Source: an uncultured bacterium (lineage in GTDB: Bacteria > Myxococcota_A > Polyangia > Polyangiales > Houyiibacteriaceae). Taken from it: a DNA stretch of 64,000 nucleotides. The notes below the pieces were generated by a model, which was not told the origin of the DNA, made no database searches, and worked only from the letters and a program-made list of their open reading frames with translations. The DNA is taken from assembly GCA_938024995.1 (NCBI GenBank), contig CALJDU010000033.1, positions 124,001 through 188,000 on the forward strand. Reading direction: 5' to 3'. Shown here piece by piece: positions 50,869 through 59,955 of the stretch. Numbering within the stretch: position 1 is the first letter of the stretch; every line of letters begins with the position of its first letter. The translations under genes were made by a program, and so were the position numbers.

Positions 50869-51537
50869 ATGGCGATTCATATTGGCGCGCTCCTCGAGCG
50901 CCCCCCCGGACCCAAGTACCAAGGAGCCCTCCGCTTCGCCGAGCTCTCCTTCCGGCCCCCACTCCCCAAACCCAAAACGCTCGCAAATTTCCGAGCGTCT
51001 GTCGGCGACGACTTCATTGTCTCGCTCGTCGCGCCCTACACCACGTTCGCGTCGGAGAAGGGGCCGCTTCGCTACGACCGTAACCTCGCGCAAAACCAGC
51101 AATGGCTGGTGGACGCGGCGGACGCTCTTGAGGCCAAGGCGATCGTGGTCCCGACCCCAAGCGCGGTCACCCCAGGCAAGCGCGATCGGGAACGGCTCGT
51201 CGAGTACTTCTCGCGTCTCAAAGGCGGTGAGGGCGACCCCATGCGGGTATGGGGCGCAGGTGGCTTGTGGGAGGTCGAGGACGCCGCGCGTTTCGCTCCT
51301 CAGCTCGGCGCGGTCGTCGCCGTCGACCCTCTGCAGCAAGACATCCCAGTCGGGCCGGTCGCCTACACTCGACTCCGCGCCGTAGGAGCGCGCGCCCAGT
51401 TCTCCGAGGGCCTCCTCTTCGATATCGCCGAGTCGCTCCTCATGGCGTCACGCGCGGGAGCCGATGAGCTCTTCGTGACCTTCGACTCCAACCAATCGTT
51501 CAACGAGGCCTCGCGCTTCGCCGCCATGGTTGGATAG
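50869..51537 (+). CDS. DUF72 (YecE-like) protein
   Basis: 222 residues from ATG 50869 with AGGA at 50857-50860; an ATG at 50860 would add three residues. The layout of alternating strands and helices, with RFAELSFRPPLP near the start, a DDFIVSL strand and VAYTRLRAVGAR with a later GADELFVTFDS, fits the TIM-barrel-like DUF72 family. The signature is weaker than in YecE itself and the protein is at the short end. Function unknown; the family has been linked to nucleic-acid chemistry only loosely. Followed by DUF4202 after 8 bases. Confidence 0.55.
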   Translation: MAIHIGALLERPPGPKYQGALRFAELSFRPPLPKPKTLANFRASVGDDFIVSLVAPYTTFASEKGPLRYDRNLAQNQQWLVDAADALEAKAIVVPTPSAVTPGKRDRERLVEYFSRLKGGEGDPMRVWGAGGLWEVEDAARFAPQLGAVVAVDPLQQDIPVGPVAYTRLRAVGARAQFSEGLLFDIAESLLMASRAGADELFVTFDSNQSFNEASRFAAMVG

Positions 51538-51545
51538 AATCAGCC

Positions 51546-52148
51546 GTGCCCGCGTCGACCGAACCCGATCGCTTCACTCGCGCCATCAAGGCGGTCGACC
51601 TCGCGAACGCAGAGGATCCCAATCGCGAGTACGTCGATGGCAAGGCGCTCCCGAAGGAGCTGGTCTACTCACGTCGGATGAGCGATCAGCTTGCGCGTTT
51701 CGCCCCCGACGCCAAAGAGTCCGTGCGCCTGGCCGTCCACGCGCAACATGTCACCCGCTGGAAGATCCCGCGCGTTGACTACCCCGCGGGTCGGGCGGGC
51801 TATCACCGCTGGCGGCAAGACCTCGCCAAGATGCACGCCGAGATCATGGGCGAGATCCTCGCCGAATGCGGATACGAGAGCGAGACCGTCGACGAGGTCC
51901 GCGTGCTCCTGCGGAAGAAGGGCCTCCGCACGAACCCCGACGTCCAGCTCTTGGAAGACGTGGTCTGCCTGGTCTTCTTGGAGCACTACTGGTCCGACTT
52001 CCGGCGCAAGCACGCCCACGATGAGGAGAAGCTCATCGGGATCGTGAAGAAGACCTGGAACAAGATGAGTCGACGCGCGCAAGACGTCGCGCTCACCTTG
52101 CCGCTCGCTGGCGATGACCTCGCGCTCATTAAGCGCGCGCTGATCTAG
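51546..52148 (+). CDS. DUF4202 protein
   Basis: 200 residues from a GTG. The family is recognisable: RAIKAVDLANAEDPN at the start, then AVHAQHVTRWKIPRVDYPAGRAGYHRWRQDLAKMHAE, LLRKKGLRTNPDVQLLEDVVCLVFLEHYW and KLIGIVKKTWNKMSRRAQDVAL. The histidine and acidic residues in these helices give it an HD-like look, suggesting metal-dependent hydrolysis, but no activity is established. Probably co-transcribed with the DUF72 gene. Confidence 0.85.
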   Translation: MPASTEPDRFTRAIKAVDLANAEDPNREYVDGKALPKELVYSRRMSDQLARFAPDAKESVRLAVHAQHVTRWKIPRVDYPAGRAGYHRWRQDLAKMHAEIMGEILAECGYESETVDEVRVLLRKKGLRTNPDVQLLEDVVCLVFLEHYWSDFRRKHAHDEEKLIGIVKKTWNKMSRRAQDVALTLPLAGDDLALIKRALI

Positions 52149-52179
52149 CCCTGTCCCGGGTCTAGCCTGCTAGAAGAGG

Positions 52180-52815
52180 CTACGCCGAGAGCGGCGGATA
52201 GCTGTCGTAGCGTTCGCGCGTGGCGGAGGCATCGATCGCGACCGGTGGCGGGATCTCCAAACTCTTCGCGAGCGTCGCGAGGCTCTCACCACGGGTCTCG
52301 GTCTCAGGCAGCTCCTCAGGCAACGCATCCATCACCGCGAGTCCCACAGACACCATTCCGTACACCACGAACAAGCTGGTGAGGTGCTGACGATGGGCCG
52401 CGAAGGGGAACGCGGGGAGCAGCGTCATCGCGTCCGCGACCGCGAGACCGATCACGGACAAGAGCGCGATCGGCACGAGCGCCGCGGCGACCTTCCGGTC
52501 GGTGGCGAAGAGCGCCGGAACCGTGATGAACAAGAGCATCGCGGGAGAGCCGAGCCCTCCGGTCGTCCCGACGAGACCTGCAAGCGCGAGCATCGAGAGC
52601 GCCGCGCCGGCGATCATCGCGTGCTCCACTTCGTCGTCACGGAGGGACGCGACAGCGGCGACCAAGAACGGCGCCACCGCAAAGCAGGTCATCCAACCGA
52701 GCTCTGCTTGCGCCTCAGGGCGAATAAAGAGGTAGGCCCCCATCGCGGTCGCCTGAAGAGCACCGATCAGGAGGAGCCGAGTACGTCCGCGACGCTTCTC
52801 TGTAGTGAGGTCCAC
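52180..52815 (-). CDS. Predicted membrane protein
   Basis: 211 residues from a GTG. Five or six hydrophobic helices in residues 14-165 (LLLIGALQATAMGAYLF, CFAVAPFLVAAVASL, MIAGAALSMLALAGLVG, MLLFITVPALFA, VAAALVPIALLSVIGLAVADAM, SLFVVYGMVSVGLAVMDA) and a soluble C-terminal tail. It looks like the membrane sensor part of a histidine kinase without the kinase. The family is unknown to me. Starts 62 bases upstream of the OPT transporter end. Confidence 0.6.
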   Translation of the reverse strand: MDLTTEKRRGRTRLLLIGALQATAMGAYLFIRPEAQAELGWMTCFAVAPFLVAAVASLRDDEVEHAMIAGAALSMLALAGLVGTTGGLGSPAMLLFITVPALFATDRKVAAALVPIALLSVIGLAVADAMTLLPAFPFAAHRQHLTSLFVVYGMVSVGLAVMDALPEELPETETRGESLATLAKSLEIPPPVAIDASATRERYDSYPPLSA

Positions 52816-52877
52816 CTCGACAATGTGACCACGTTACAGCCTCAGTCAACTATTACATTCAAGTTGTATTGCGACTC

Positions 52878-54701
52878 CTAATTGGCGAGATATTCGATGG
52901 CGTTGGAGACCGCCAGTCCCACCCCGACCAAGCTCTCTCCAGCGATCACGCCTGCGGCCAACACGATCATGAAGCGCTTGGACCACTTTCCAAACCACTT
53001 CGATCCTGACCAAGAGATCAGCCCGCCGAGACACATCGAGATGGAGTAGGAGGCGGGGATCACGAGCGCGAGACCGATTCCGGTCGGGCTCGGTATCCAA
53101 TGCGCGCCGGACTTGGGCATGACCTTCTCGAGGATCGCCAAGACGATCCCAATCGCGCCCGCGATCACCATCGCGCGCGGCGCCATCTCAGGCATCGCGG
53201 AGAGCCCGACCGAGAAGAGCTCCGCGACAGCCTTCCATGCGGCCACGGCTGGAGCGGGCCACTCATCGGTCAGCAACATCCCCGCGGGGTCCGGGACGAG
53301 CAAGAGGTAGCCCGCGGAGCCCACGGTCGCCCCAGACAGAACACCGAAGAGCTGCGCGAACGTCTGCAGCTTCGGCGACGCGCCGATCATCGCGCCCGCC
53401 TTCATGTCATGAAGAAGATCGGCGCACTGACTCGCGGCGCCTCCCGTTACGTTCGCGGCCATGAGGTTCGCCGCCGGCGCCCCCGGCGCGATCACTCCGA
53501 AGAGGAGCTGGGTGACCTTCCCCATTGGTCCGACCGGCGTGATCCCGGTCTCGCCGGATACCCGGCCCGCGACGATCGCGAGCACGAACGTCAGCAAGGT
53601 CCCGAGGACCGCCATCCACGCCGCGATCCCGAAGAACCCGACCTGCGTCGCGGACGCGAGGATCAGCGCGATGAGCAGACCCCCGAGGAAGAGCTTCTTC
53701 GGAACCTCATGTTCGCTGACCTTGTCGGACGCTTGGTCGCTTCCTCGCGTCCCGGTCAACGCGCGGACCACCGAGCGCCAGGAGAAGGCGAACGAGGTGA
53801 GCGAAGCGGTGACCATCATGGTGACGCCCGGCCAGAGCATCCACTTGTTGATCTTCCCGAACCAGAGCTTGCCCTCCGCCCCGGCCTCCGCCCAGCCCGC
53901 GTCGAGCGCCATCGGCGCGATGTAGCCCCACGCCACGAGCGCGCCGAGCAACATCGAGAGACCTGCGCGTGGTCCAATGATCATCCCGACCGCGACCATC
54001 AGCGGCGAAGGGTCGAGCGAGAAACCAAGGTTCGTCATCGTGTACTTCGCGGCGCCCGTCGCGCCTCCCGCTTTGGCGGTGACCGCGCCGGGGAGCGCGA
54101 GCTTCTTGATCTTGGCGAAGTGAATCACCAGCTTCGCGGCGGCTCCGATCGCGCCTCCCGCGAGCAACATTTTGACGCGCGCCATCGCCTCCGCGCCGCG
54201 CGCGTACATCTCCTTGAGCGTCTCACCCGCTGCGATCCCGTTCGGGAACGGGAGCCGATCGACCACGATCATCTGGCGACGCAATCCAATCGCGACCACC
54301 ACGCCGACGAGGCTCACGGCGAAGGTCCAGATCGCGAGCACGGGCCAGCTGAGCGACTCGCCGGTCAAGATGGTGAGCGCAGGGATCGGCGCGACCAGAC
54401 CGGCGCTTGAGATCGAGGCCGCCGACGACGCGGTCGTCTGGTTGATGTTGTTCTCGAGCATCCCGTACGGGCGGCTCCCGGCGCGCTCCGCGACCTTGAA
54501 GAAGCCGAAGCTCAACAAGGCGGCGGTGATCGACATGTTGAAGCCCCAGCCGATCTTCAGCCCGCTGTAGATGTTGCAGAGCGAGAGGACCCCGCCGAGG
54601 ACGACTCCGCTCGCGACGGCGCGAATCGTGAGCTGGGGGTCGGTTACGTTGACCGGCGGGAACTCGGCTTCAGTGGCGTCCATGGGCGGACGAGACCACA
54701 T
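52878..54701 (-). CDS. Oligopeptide transporter, OPT superfamily
   Basis: 607 residues, or 601 from the ATG at 54683; neither start has a clear Shine-Dalgarno box. About 14-16 hydrophobic helices. Characteristic segments: AVASGVVLGGVLSLCNIYSGLKIGWGFNMS near the start, ENNINQTTASSAASISSAG, FPNGIAAGETLKEMY and SETGITPVGPMGKVTQLLFG with a following NVTGGAASQCADLLHDMKAG. OPT proteins import peptides or metal-siderophore complexes with protons. The substrate is not evident. Sits in the inner membrane. Follows bpt by 15 bases, so both are probably on one message. Confidence 0.9.
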   Translation of the reverse strand: MWSRPPMDATEAEFPPVNVTDPQLTIRAVASGVVLGGVLSLCNIYSGLKIGWGFNMSITAALLSFGFFKVAERAGSRPYGMLENNINQTTASSAASISSAGLVAPIPALTILTGESLSWPVLAIWTFAVSLVGVVVAIGLRRQMIVVDRLPFPNGIAAGETLKEMYARGAEAMARVKMLLAGGAIGAAAKLVIHFAKIKKLALPGAVTAKAGGATGAAKYTMTNLGFSLDPSPLMVAVGMIIGPRAGLSMLLGALVAWGYIAPMALDAGWAEAGAEGKLWFGKINKWMLWPGVTMMVTASLTSFAFSWRSVVRALTGTRGSDQASDKVSEHEVPKKLFLGGLLIALILASATQVGFFGIAAWMAVLGTLLTFVLAIVAGRVSGETGITPVGPMGKVTQLLFGVIAPGAPAANLMAANVTGGAASQCADLLHDMKAGAMIGASPKLQTFAQLFGVLSGATVGSAGYLLLVPDPAGMLLTDEWPAPAVAAWKAVAELFSVGLSAMPEMAPRAMVIAGAIGIVLAILEKVMPKSGAHWIPSPTGIGLALVIPASYSISMCLGGLISWSGSKWFGKWSKRFMIVLAAGVIAGESLVGVGLAVSNAIEYLAN

Positions 54702-54716
54702 CCGGCGTGGCGACGT

Positions 54717-55466
54717 CTACGTCGCGTGATCGTAGCGGCGCCAGGTCCCCTCGACTCGCCGCTCGTGCGGGAGGAAGCGCCCCTTGTAGACCATGTGCGC
54801 GTTGTCCGCGATGTAGAGGCCGAGGTAGAGGTACGTGATCCCGCGTTCGCGACAGAGCTCGATCTGTTTCAGGATCGAGTAGCGACCGATCGCGAGGTCC
54901 GCGTGATCGGGATCCCAGGAGCAGTACACGGCCGACATCGCGATCGCGCCCACGTCTGCGATCGCCACGCCGACCAACGCGCCGTCGATCGAGTACGACA
55001 GCTCCAACGTGTCGCAGCAACGGTCGACCAAGAAGCCTCGGTACCCACTCATCCCGGTCGGCGCGGCCCCTTCTCGCGCCAGACCGCGACCTCGCTTGTG
55101 CTTTTCGTAGAGCGCGAGATGGGCCGCTGTCGCGCGTGGCCGCGTCACTTCGCGTGTCAGCGCGGCGTCACCGCGACGGAGTACGCGCTTGTCCGACCGG
55201 CTCATGACGTAGTCCTCCACGGGCAACCGAATCGCCTCGCAGCGCTGACAACGCGGACACTCCGGACGGTAGAAGACCAACCCGTGGCGCCGGTCACCGT
55301 TGGCTAAGCGAGCGTCGAGCTCGGTCGGCGCCAGCGCGCGAACCGGCATCCGCAACGGCATGCGCGCGGTCTCGCCCTCGATGTAGGGACACGCTTCATC
55401 CGAAGATTGCACCAGCACCTCGGCAGGGGTGCGGTCGCTCAAGACCGGCAGGTCGCGGGGGTCCAC
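54717..55466 (-). CDS. bpt: Aspartate/glutamate leucyltransferase (Bpt-type)
   Basis: 249 residues from a GTG. Contains the ATE/Bpt signature: CPYIEGETARMPLRMP, the GLVFYRPECPRCQRCEAIRLPV block with clustered cysteines, LYEKHKRGRG, and GFLVDRCCDTLELSYSIDGALVGVAIADV and SSWDPDHADLAIG-like core (here CSWDPDHADLAIGRYSIL). It transfers Leu from leucyl-tRNA to proteins with N-terminal Asp or Glu, feeding the ClpS/ClpAP N-end-rule pathway in the cytoplasm. ClpS is not in the window. The upstream hypothetical gene is 63 bases away. Confidence 0.92.
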   Translation of the reverse strand: MDPRDLPVLSDRTPAEVLVQSSDEACPYIEGETARMPLRMPVRALAPTELDARLANGDRRHGLVFYRPECPRCQRCEAIRLPVEDYVMSRSDKRVLRRGDAALTREVTRPRATAAHLALYEKHKRGRGLAREGAAPTGMSGYRGFLVDRCCDTLELSYSIDGALVGVAIADVGAIAMSAVYCSWDPDHADLAIGRYSILKQIELCRERGITYLYLGLYIADNAHMVYKGRFLPHERRVEGTWRRYDHAT

Positions 55467-55529
55467 GACTTTATGATGCCGCGAGGATGACGAGAACGCG
55501 ACAACTTCCAGTCGCGCGCGAAGGTCAGA

Positions 55530-55943
55530 TCAGTAGCGGTCGCCGCCGCCGTACTCCAGCTCGAGCTCATCCGCGGTGCTCGCGACGACGTGGAGCGGAA
55601 CCTCAAGCTCTTGGAGATCCATCGAGTCGAGCTGCACGGTGTAACGAACGACGTAGACATCGTCGTCCAAGCAGAGCGCGCCTACCGCGAACGAGTAGTT
55701 CTTCCGGAGCGCGACATCCATCGGCATCTCGTCGACGCGACAGACCGCGGAGGAAAAGTCGCACCACTCGCGACCCATCGCCTCGAAGCGAGACACGATG
55801 ACCGCCTGGAGACGCTTGTTCGGGTACTCAAAGACGAGCTTGAACATGTCAGGCTTGTCTTCAGCGAGCTTGTATGTCGCGCGAACATGCGCCTGGACTT
55901 CGGACCATCGAGAAGCTGGAGCGGTGTCTGGTTCGGATCGCAT
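55530..55943 (-). CDS. Hypothetical protein (YbjN/CesT-like fold possible)
   Basis: 137 residues; ATG 55941-55943 with GGGG 5 bases before it. The order helix (WSEVQAHVRATYKLAED), then several strands (MFKLVFEYPNKRLQAVIVSRFEA, DFSSAVCRV), then a helix-strand tail resembles the YbjN and type III secretion chaperone (CesT) folds in spacing. No secretion genes are near, so a YbjN-like role is likelier. No signal peptide or membrane segment. Family not identified. Confidence 0.55.
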   Translation of the reverse strand: MRSEPDTAPASRWSEVQAHVRATYKLAEDKPDMFKLVFEYPNKRLQAVIVSRFEAMGREWCDFSSAVCRVDEMPMDVALRKNYSFAVGALCLDDDVYVVRYTVQLDSMDLQELEVPLHVVASTADELELEYGGGDRY

Positions 55944-56037
55944 TTGTCCCCACGTAGGATCGAGCTCGAGATAAGGGTCGCGTGGTGGCGCGACAAAGAA
56001 CGCGCGGCGAACGCGCCCTGAACCGTTATCATCACCT

Positions 56038-57879
56038 GTGTCTCGTCGCCAACGGTTCCTCGACGCTCTGACCGGCTCCGTTTCCGATCTCTTTCAGAAC
56101 GTGCCGGATCCCACCTGGCGGGGCGCCCTCGTCAGCGAGAGTCGCTTCGCGACGCGCGCGCTCGTCAAAGCTGTCCCATGGTTCCTGAAGGCTGAAAAAA
56201 CATCCTACGCCTTGATCGTGAGCGAGAACGCGCGACGCGACCCAGGCGGTCTCGCGCTCGAGCATGACGCGATCAAGCTGACCTGGCGTGAGCTGGACGA
56301 CGCGGCGCGACGCGTCGGGGGCGCGCTCTCGGACGTGGGCGTCAAGCCAGGCGAGGTCGTGGCGCTCCTCGGGATGAATTCGATTCGTTACCTCGTGAAC
56401 CTCCTCGGCGCATCGCACGCCGGCGCCACGGTCGCGCTGATCAACCACAACCTCAGAGGCCGCGCGCTCCATCACGCGATCGGCGCCGCGAAGGCGACGC
56501 GTTTGATCTGTGAACGCGACCTCATGGATCACGCCGACGGAACCATCGTCCCGTGTTCCGTGTACGTCGACGAGCATGACGATGGTCGGCAGCGGCCGCC
56601 TCTGTCTTGCCATGATCTCGACGCGGCGTGTCGCGCGCGGAGCGGAAAGCTCGAGACGACTTCGCACAACAAGGACCAAGACTTCGTCTACATCTACACC
56701 TCCGGGACGACCGGCCTCCCAAAGCCTTGCCGCGTCTCGCATAAGCGCGCCATCACCGCCGCCGCGGGGTTCGGGACGCTGGTCTTCTGCTTTGGGCCCG
56801 GTGACAAGCTCTACTGCGTGCTGCCGCTCTACCACGCGAGCGGGCTCCTCCTCGGTTTCGGTTCATCGCTCCTCACGCGAACGCCGATGGCGATTCGAAA
56901 GTCGTTCAGCGCGAGCGCGTTCTTCCCGGACGTCAAGCGCTACGGGGCGACCGCGACGCTCTACATCGGCGAGCTCGCGCGCTACCTCGTCAACGCGCCT
57001 CCCAGCGAGGCCGATCGCGACCACAAGCTGCGCGTCGCGGTGGGCAACGGGATGCGTCCCGACGTGTGGGAGCGCTTCACGTCGCGCTTCGGCGTCGCGG
57101 TGCGCGAGTTCTACGCCGCGACCGAGGCCCCCGGGTTCATCCTCAACATCTCGGGGACGCCTGGCTCGGTGGGTCGCGTTCCGCTGAACCGCGCCGGCTG
57201 GCTGACCCTCGTGAAGTATGACGTGGACGAAGACCAACATGTCACGGACGCGAACGGCTCACTGATCCCGTGCGGCGAAGACGAGACGGGCGAGCTCTTG
57301 GTACGGCTCGCGAGCGACCCCAAGAGCGCGATCACGGAGTTCCGCGGATACACAGACGAAGCGGCGACGAAGAAGAAGATCCTGACCAACGTCTTCGCTC
57401 CCGGCGACCGCTACTTCCGCACCGGCGACCTCCTTCGCCGCGATCGCCGCGGCTTCTTCTACTTCGTCGATCGCATCGGCGACACCTTCCGATGCAAAGG
57501 CGAGAACGTCTCGACCGCGGAGGTCGCGGATGTCATCACGGGCAGCGGTGACTACGCGGAAGCGACCGTGGTCGGCATCAAGCTCGAGGGACGCGACGGC
57601 CAAGCTGGGCTGTGCGCGCTCACCTGCGAACGCTTCGATCCCGACCACTTCTTCGCGACGACTCAGGAGCTGCCCGCGTACGCGCGACCGCGCTTCGTAC
57701 GCGTGATCCAAGCGCTCGACACGACGGGGACGTTCAAGATCCAGAAGACCCGCTTGAAGCGCGAAGGGGTCGACCTCGCGCAGATCAGCGACCCGCTCTT
57801 TGTTCTCGATGGTCAGCGTTACGTCCCGTTGACCGAGGCGCGCTTGGCCGCCATCTCGCGCGGAGAGCTCAGGCTCTAG
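56038..57879 (+). CDS. Long-chain acyl-CoA synthetase (FATP/FadD6-like)
   Basis: 613 residues from a GTG. AMP-forming ligase motifs: P-loop YIYTSGTTGLPK, FYAATEAPG (A5), YFRTGDLLRRDRRGFFYFVDRIGDTFRCKGENVSTAEV (A7-A8) and the late lysine in GTFKIQKTRLK. The ligand-binding YHASG segment, the FYFVDRIGDTFRCKGENVST block and the absence of the bacterial FadD N-terminal region place it with the FATP-like long-chain or very-long-chain enzymes. It activates fatty acids to acyl-CoA for beta-oxidation or lipid synthesis; the DECR2-like SDR at 3038-3838 would suit the same pathway. Ends 7 bases before the convergent rsgA. Confidence 0.9.
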   Translation: MSRRQRFLDALTGSVSDLFQNVPDPTWRGALVSESRFATRALVKAVPWFLKAEKTSYALIVSENARRDPGGLALEHDAIKLTWRELDDAARRVGGALSDVGVKPGEVVALLGMNSIRYLVNLLGASHAGATVALINHNLRGRALHHAIGAAKATRLICERDLMDHADGTIVPCSVYVDEHDDGRQRPPLSCHDLDAACRARSGKLETTSHNKDQDFVYIYTSGTTGLPKPCRVSHKRAITAAAGFGTLVFCFGPGDKLYCVLPLYHASGLLLGFGSSLLTRTPMAIRKSFSASAFFPDVKRYGATATLYIGELARYLVNAPPSEADRDHKLRVAVGNGMRPDVWERFTSRFGVAVREFYAATEAPGFILNISGTPGSVGRVPLNRAGWLTLVKYDVDEDQHVTDANGSLIPCGEDETGELLVRLASDPKSAITEFRGYTDEAATKKKILTNVFAPGDRYFRTGDLLRRDRRGFFYFVDRIGDTFRCKGENVSTAEVADVITGSGDYAEATVVGIKLEGRDGQAGLCALTCERFDPDHFFATTQELPAYARPRFVRVIQALDTTGTFKIQKTRLKREGVDLAQISDPLFVLDGQRYVPLTEARLAAISRGELRL

Positions 57880-57886
57880 ACTGTGG

Positions 57887-58798
57887 TCAGCGCTCTTCGC
57901 CGCGAAGCAGCCGCAGGTAGCTCTCGTACCGCGGCCCGGAGATCTCGCCCGCGCGCACGGCTTCGGTAACGGCGCAGCGCGGCTCCGAGTCATGTCGACA
58001 CGAACGAAAACCACACGATCGAAGAAAGGGGCGAAACTCAACGAAGCAACCGTCCAGCTCCTCGTCAGGAAGCGCGAAGGTCCCGAGCTCGCGGATCCCG
58101 GGAGTGTCCGCGAGGAGCCCGTGTCCCGCGATGGGGTGCAAGGTCGAGACGCGCGTGGTGTGTCGGCCTTTTCCGTGGGACTCGCTGGTCTCGCCGACCG
58201 CGAGCCGTAGCCCGGGCTCGATCGCGTTGATGAGGCTGCTCTTGCCCGCGCCGGACGGCCCCGCGAGCGCGCTGATCCCGCTGCCAAGCGCGTCGCGGAG
58301 AACCGAGATGCCGATGTCGTCCCGGGCGCTCGCGTAGGTGACCGCGTACCCGAGCTCCTCGTACTCGGCGAAGAGCGCCCGCGTCTCCGGGTCTTCTTGG
58401 TCGACCTTATTCGCGACGACGTGGACGTCGATGTCTGCGTGCTCCGCGATCACGAGGAAGCGATCGAGCATCCGCGGATGAAAGCGCGGCTGACCGAACG
58501 CGAACACGATGAAGAGCCGATCCAGGTTCGCGACCAGGACGTCCTCGCGGTACTGCCCTCCACGGCCTGGATGGCGTCGGGAGAAACGGTTACGCCGCTC
58601 GCTCACTTCTTCCAGCGAACCCACCGTCTCATCATCCGGCGCGACGGTGATCAGGACCTCGTCTCCGATGACGCAAAGGTCCGTCTTCTGCTTCACCTTC
58701 TTGAGCCGACCGCGCATCCGACAGCGAACCATCCCGTTCGCGGTGCGCACGTCGAAGTAGCCCGCGGTCGCGCGGAGCACGGTCCCAGAAACGCGCAT
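57887..58798 (-). CDS. rsgA: Ribosome small-subunit-dependent GTPase A
   Basis: 303 residues. Circularly permuted GTPase: an OB domain first (VRCRMRGRLKKVKQKTDLCVIGDEV), then G4 NKVD, G5 YASARDD, G1 GPSGAGKSS, G2 GRHTT and G3 DTPG. C-terminal zinc site CGFRSCRHDSEPRC. It acts late in 30S subunit maturation, checking the decoding centre before 50S joining. Located four bases after the kinase gene, an unusual neighbour for this housekeeping factor; both may share a message. Confidence 0.95.
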   Translation of the reverse strand: MRVSGTVLRATAGYFDVRTANGMVRCRMRGRLKKVKQKTDLCVIGDEVLITVAPDDETVGSLEEVSERRNRFSRRHPGRGGQYREDVLVANLDRLFIVFAFGQPRFHPRMLDRFLVIAEHADIDVHVVANKVDQEDPETRALFAEYEELGYAVTYASARDDIGISVLRDALGSGISALAGPSGAGKSSLINAIEPGLRLAVGETSESHGKGRHTTRVSTLHPIAGHGLLADTPGIRELGTFALPDEELDGCFVEFRPFLRSCGFRSCRHDSEPRCAVTEAVRAGEISGPRYESYLRLLRGEER

Positions 58799-58802
58799 GC
58801 GG

Positions 58803-59843
58803 TCAGTGCTTCTTACGAGTCAGGAGCAGCGCCTCTTCGACGAGATCGTTCTCCAAGTCGTCGACGTCCAGCACCTGCGTGGCTTCTTCCTCGAATTGAC
58901 GCGCGCGCAAACGTTGGCGCGCCTCCAGCACGCTCTTACGCAGGACATCCGCGGACGTCGACTCTGGCGTCATCCGCAAGATGTTCGCGAGCGCGCGCAC
59001 CATCGTCTTCGCGCTCGAGAAGCGACCGTTGGGCTCTCGCCTAAGCGCTTTGTGAACCGCCGCGTGAAGGTGGCTCGGCGCGTCTGGGCGGAACTCGGTC
59101 AGGTCCGGGACGTTGGCCTCGCGGACACGATCCAAGATCTCGAGCGGGCCGTCCCCGTCAAAGAGCTTCCGTCCAGCGAGCGCTTCCCAGAGCACGATGC
59201 CGACACCGAAGATGTCGCTCTGCGCGCTCGGCGCTCCGCCCATCACCAGCTCGGGCGCGAGGTAGGTGAGCTTGCCCTTGAGCACATGGGGCTGCGTCAT
59301 CCGCGCTCGGTCCATCGCGCGCGCGAGGCCGAAGTCGGCGAGCTTCACCGTGCCGTTGATGTTGAGCATGATGTTCTGCGGCGTGACGTCGCGATGAAAC
59401 ACCGGCGCCAGCATTCCCTGCGCGTCCTCACGCTCGTGCGCCGCGCTGAGCGCCTTGAGCACCTCGATGCCCATCGCGGTCACCAAGTGCCACGGCGCGT
59501 GCTGGCCGAAATCGCGGTGGGCGCGGCACCAATCAAAAAGCGTCAGGCCCTCGACCCACTCCATGATGAGGAAGTAGGTGCCGTCGCTGTCGCGATCGAA
59601 GTCGTGAATCTGGACGATGTTGGGGTGCTGCAGCTCAGACACGACGCGCGCCTCTTCGACGAACATCCCGACGAACTGCGGGTTGTCGCAGAGCGCTTCC
59701 AAGATGCGCTTAATGGCGACCGGCCTCTGGAAGCCTTCGGCTCCATGGGTGATTCCGCGAAAGACTTCCGCCATTCCGCCAGCGCCCGCTAGCGAAACGA
59801 TTTCGTACTTCCCCGCGAGTCTTTTCCCGACGTCCGGGTGCAT
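58803..59843 (-). CDS. Ser/Thr protein kinase, soluble
   Basis: 346 residues, ATG at 59843. Kinase domain from residue ~10: LAGAGGMAEVFRG, VAIKRIL, HRDVTPQNIML (Thr in place of the usual Lys after D, as in many myxobacterial kinases that read HRDVSPQN), DFGLARAM, and an APELVMGG that fits APE. The tail after ~290 is helical and acidic, with no membrane segment. Targets unknown. Most likely active; the K-to-T change is common in this group and does not remove the catalytic Asp. Precedes rsgA on the same strand. Confidence 0.9.
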   Translation of the reverse strand: MHPDVGKRLAGKYEIVSLAGAGGMAEVFRGITHGAEGFQRPVAIKRILEALCDNPQFVGMFVEEARVVSELQHPNIVQIHDFDRDSDGTYFLIMEWVEGLTLFDWCRAHRDFGQHAPWHLVTAMGIEVLKALSAAHEREDAQGMLAPVFHRDVTPQNIMLNINGTVKLADFGLARAMDRARMTQPHVLKGKLTYLAPELVMGGAPSAQSDIFGVGIVLWEALAGRKLFDGDGPLEILDRVREANVPDLTEFRPDAPSHLHAAVHKALRREPNGRFSSAKTMVRALANILRMTPESTSADVLRKSVLEARQRLRARQFEEEATQVLDVDDLENDLVEEALLLTRKKH

Positions 59844-59955
59844 CCGTCACGCAGGATCGCTCAAATATGCAGATCGGGCAATTTCTCTTTCGCTCCAGTG
59901 ACTCCGACCGGAGATTCTCTTTCCCAGACCCCGCCGAACCACGATGAAAGTGGGA

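Noticed and set aside
53100..54410. Long plus-strand frame within the OPT gene
   Set aside because: It is antisense to a clearly conserved transporter and rich in Arg/His/Asp without motifs.
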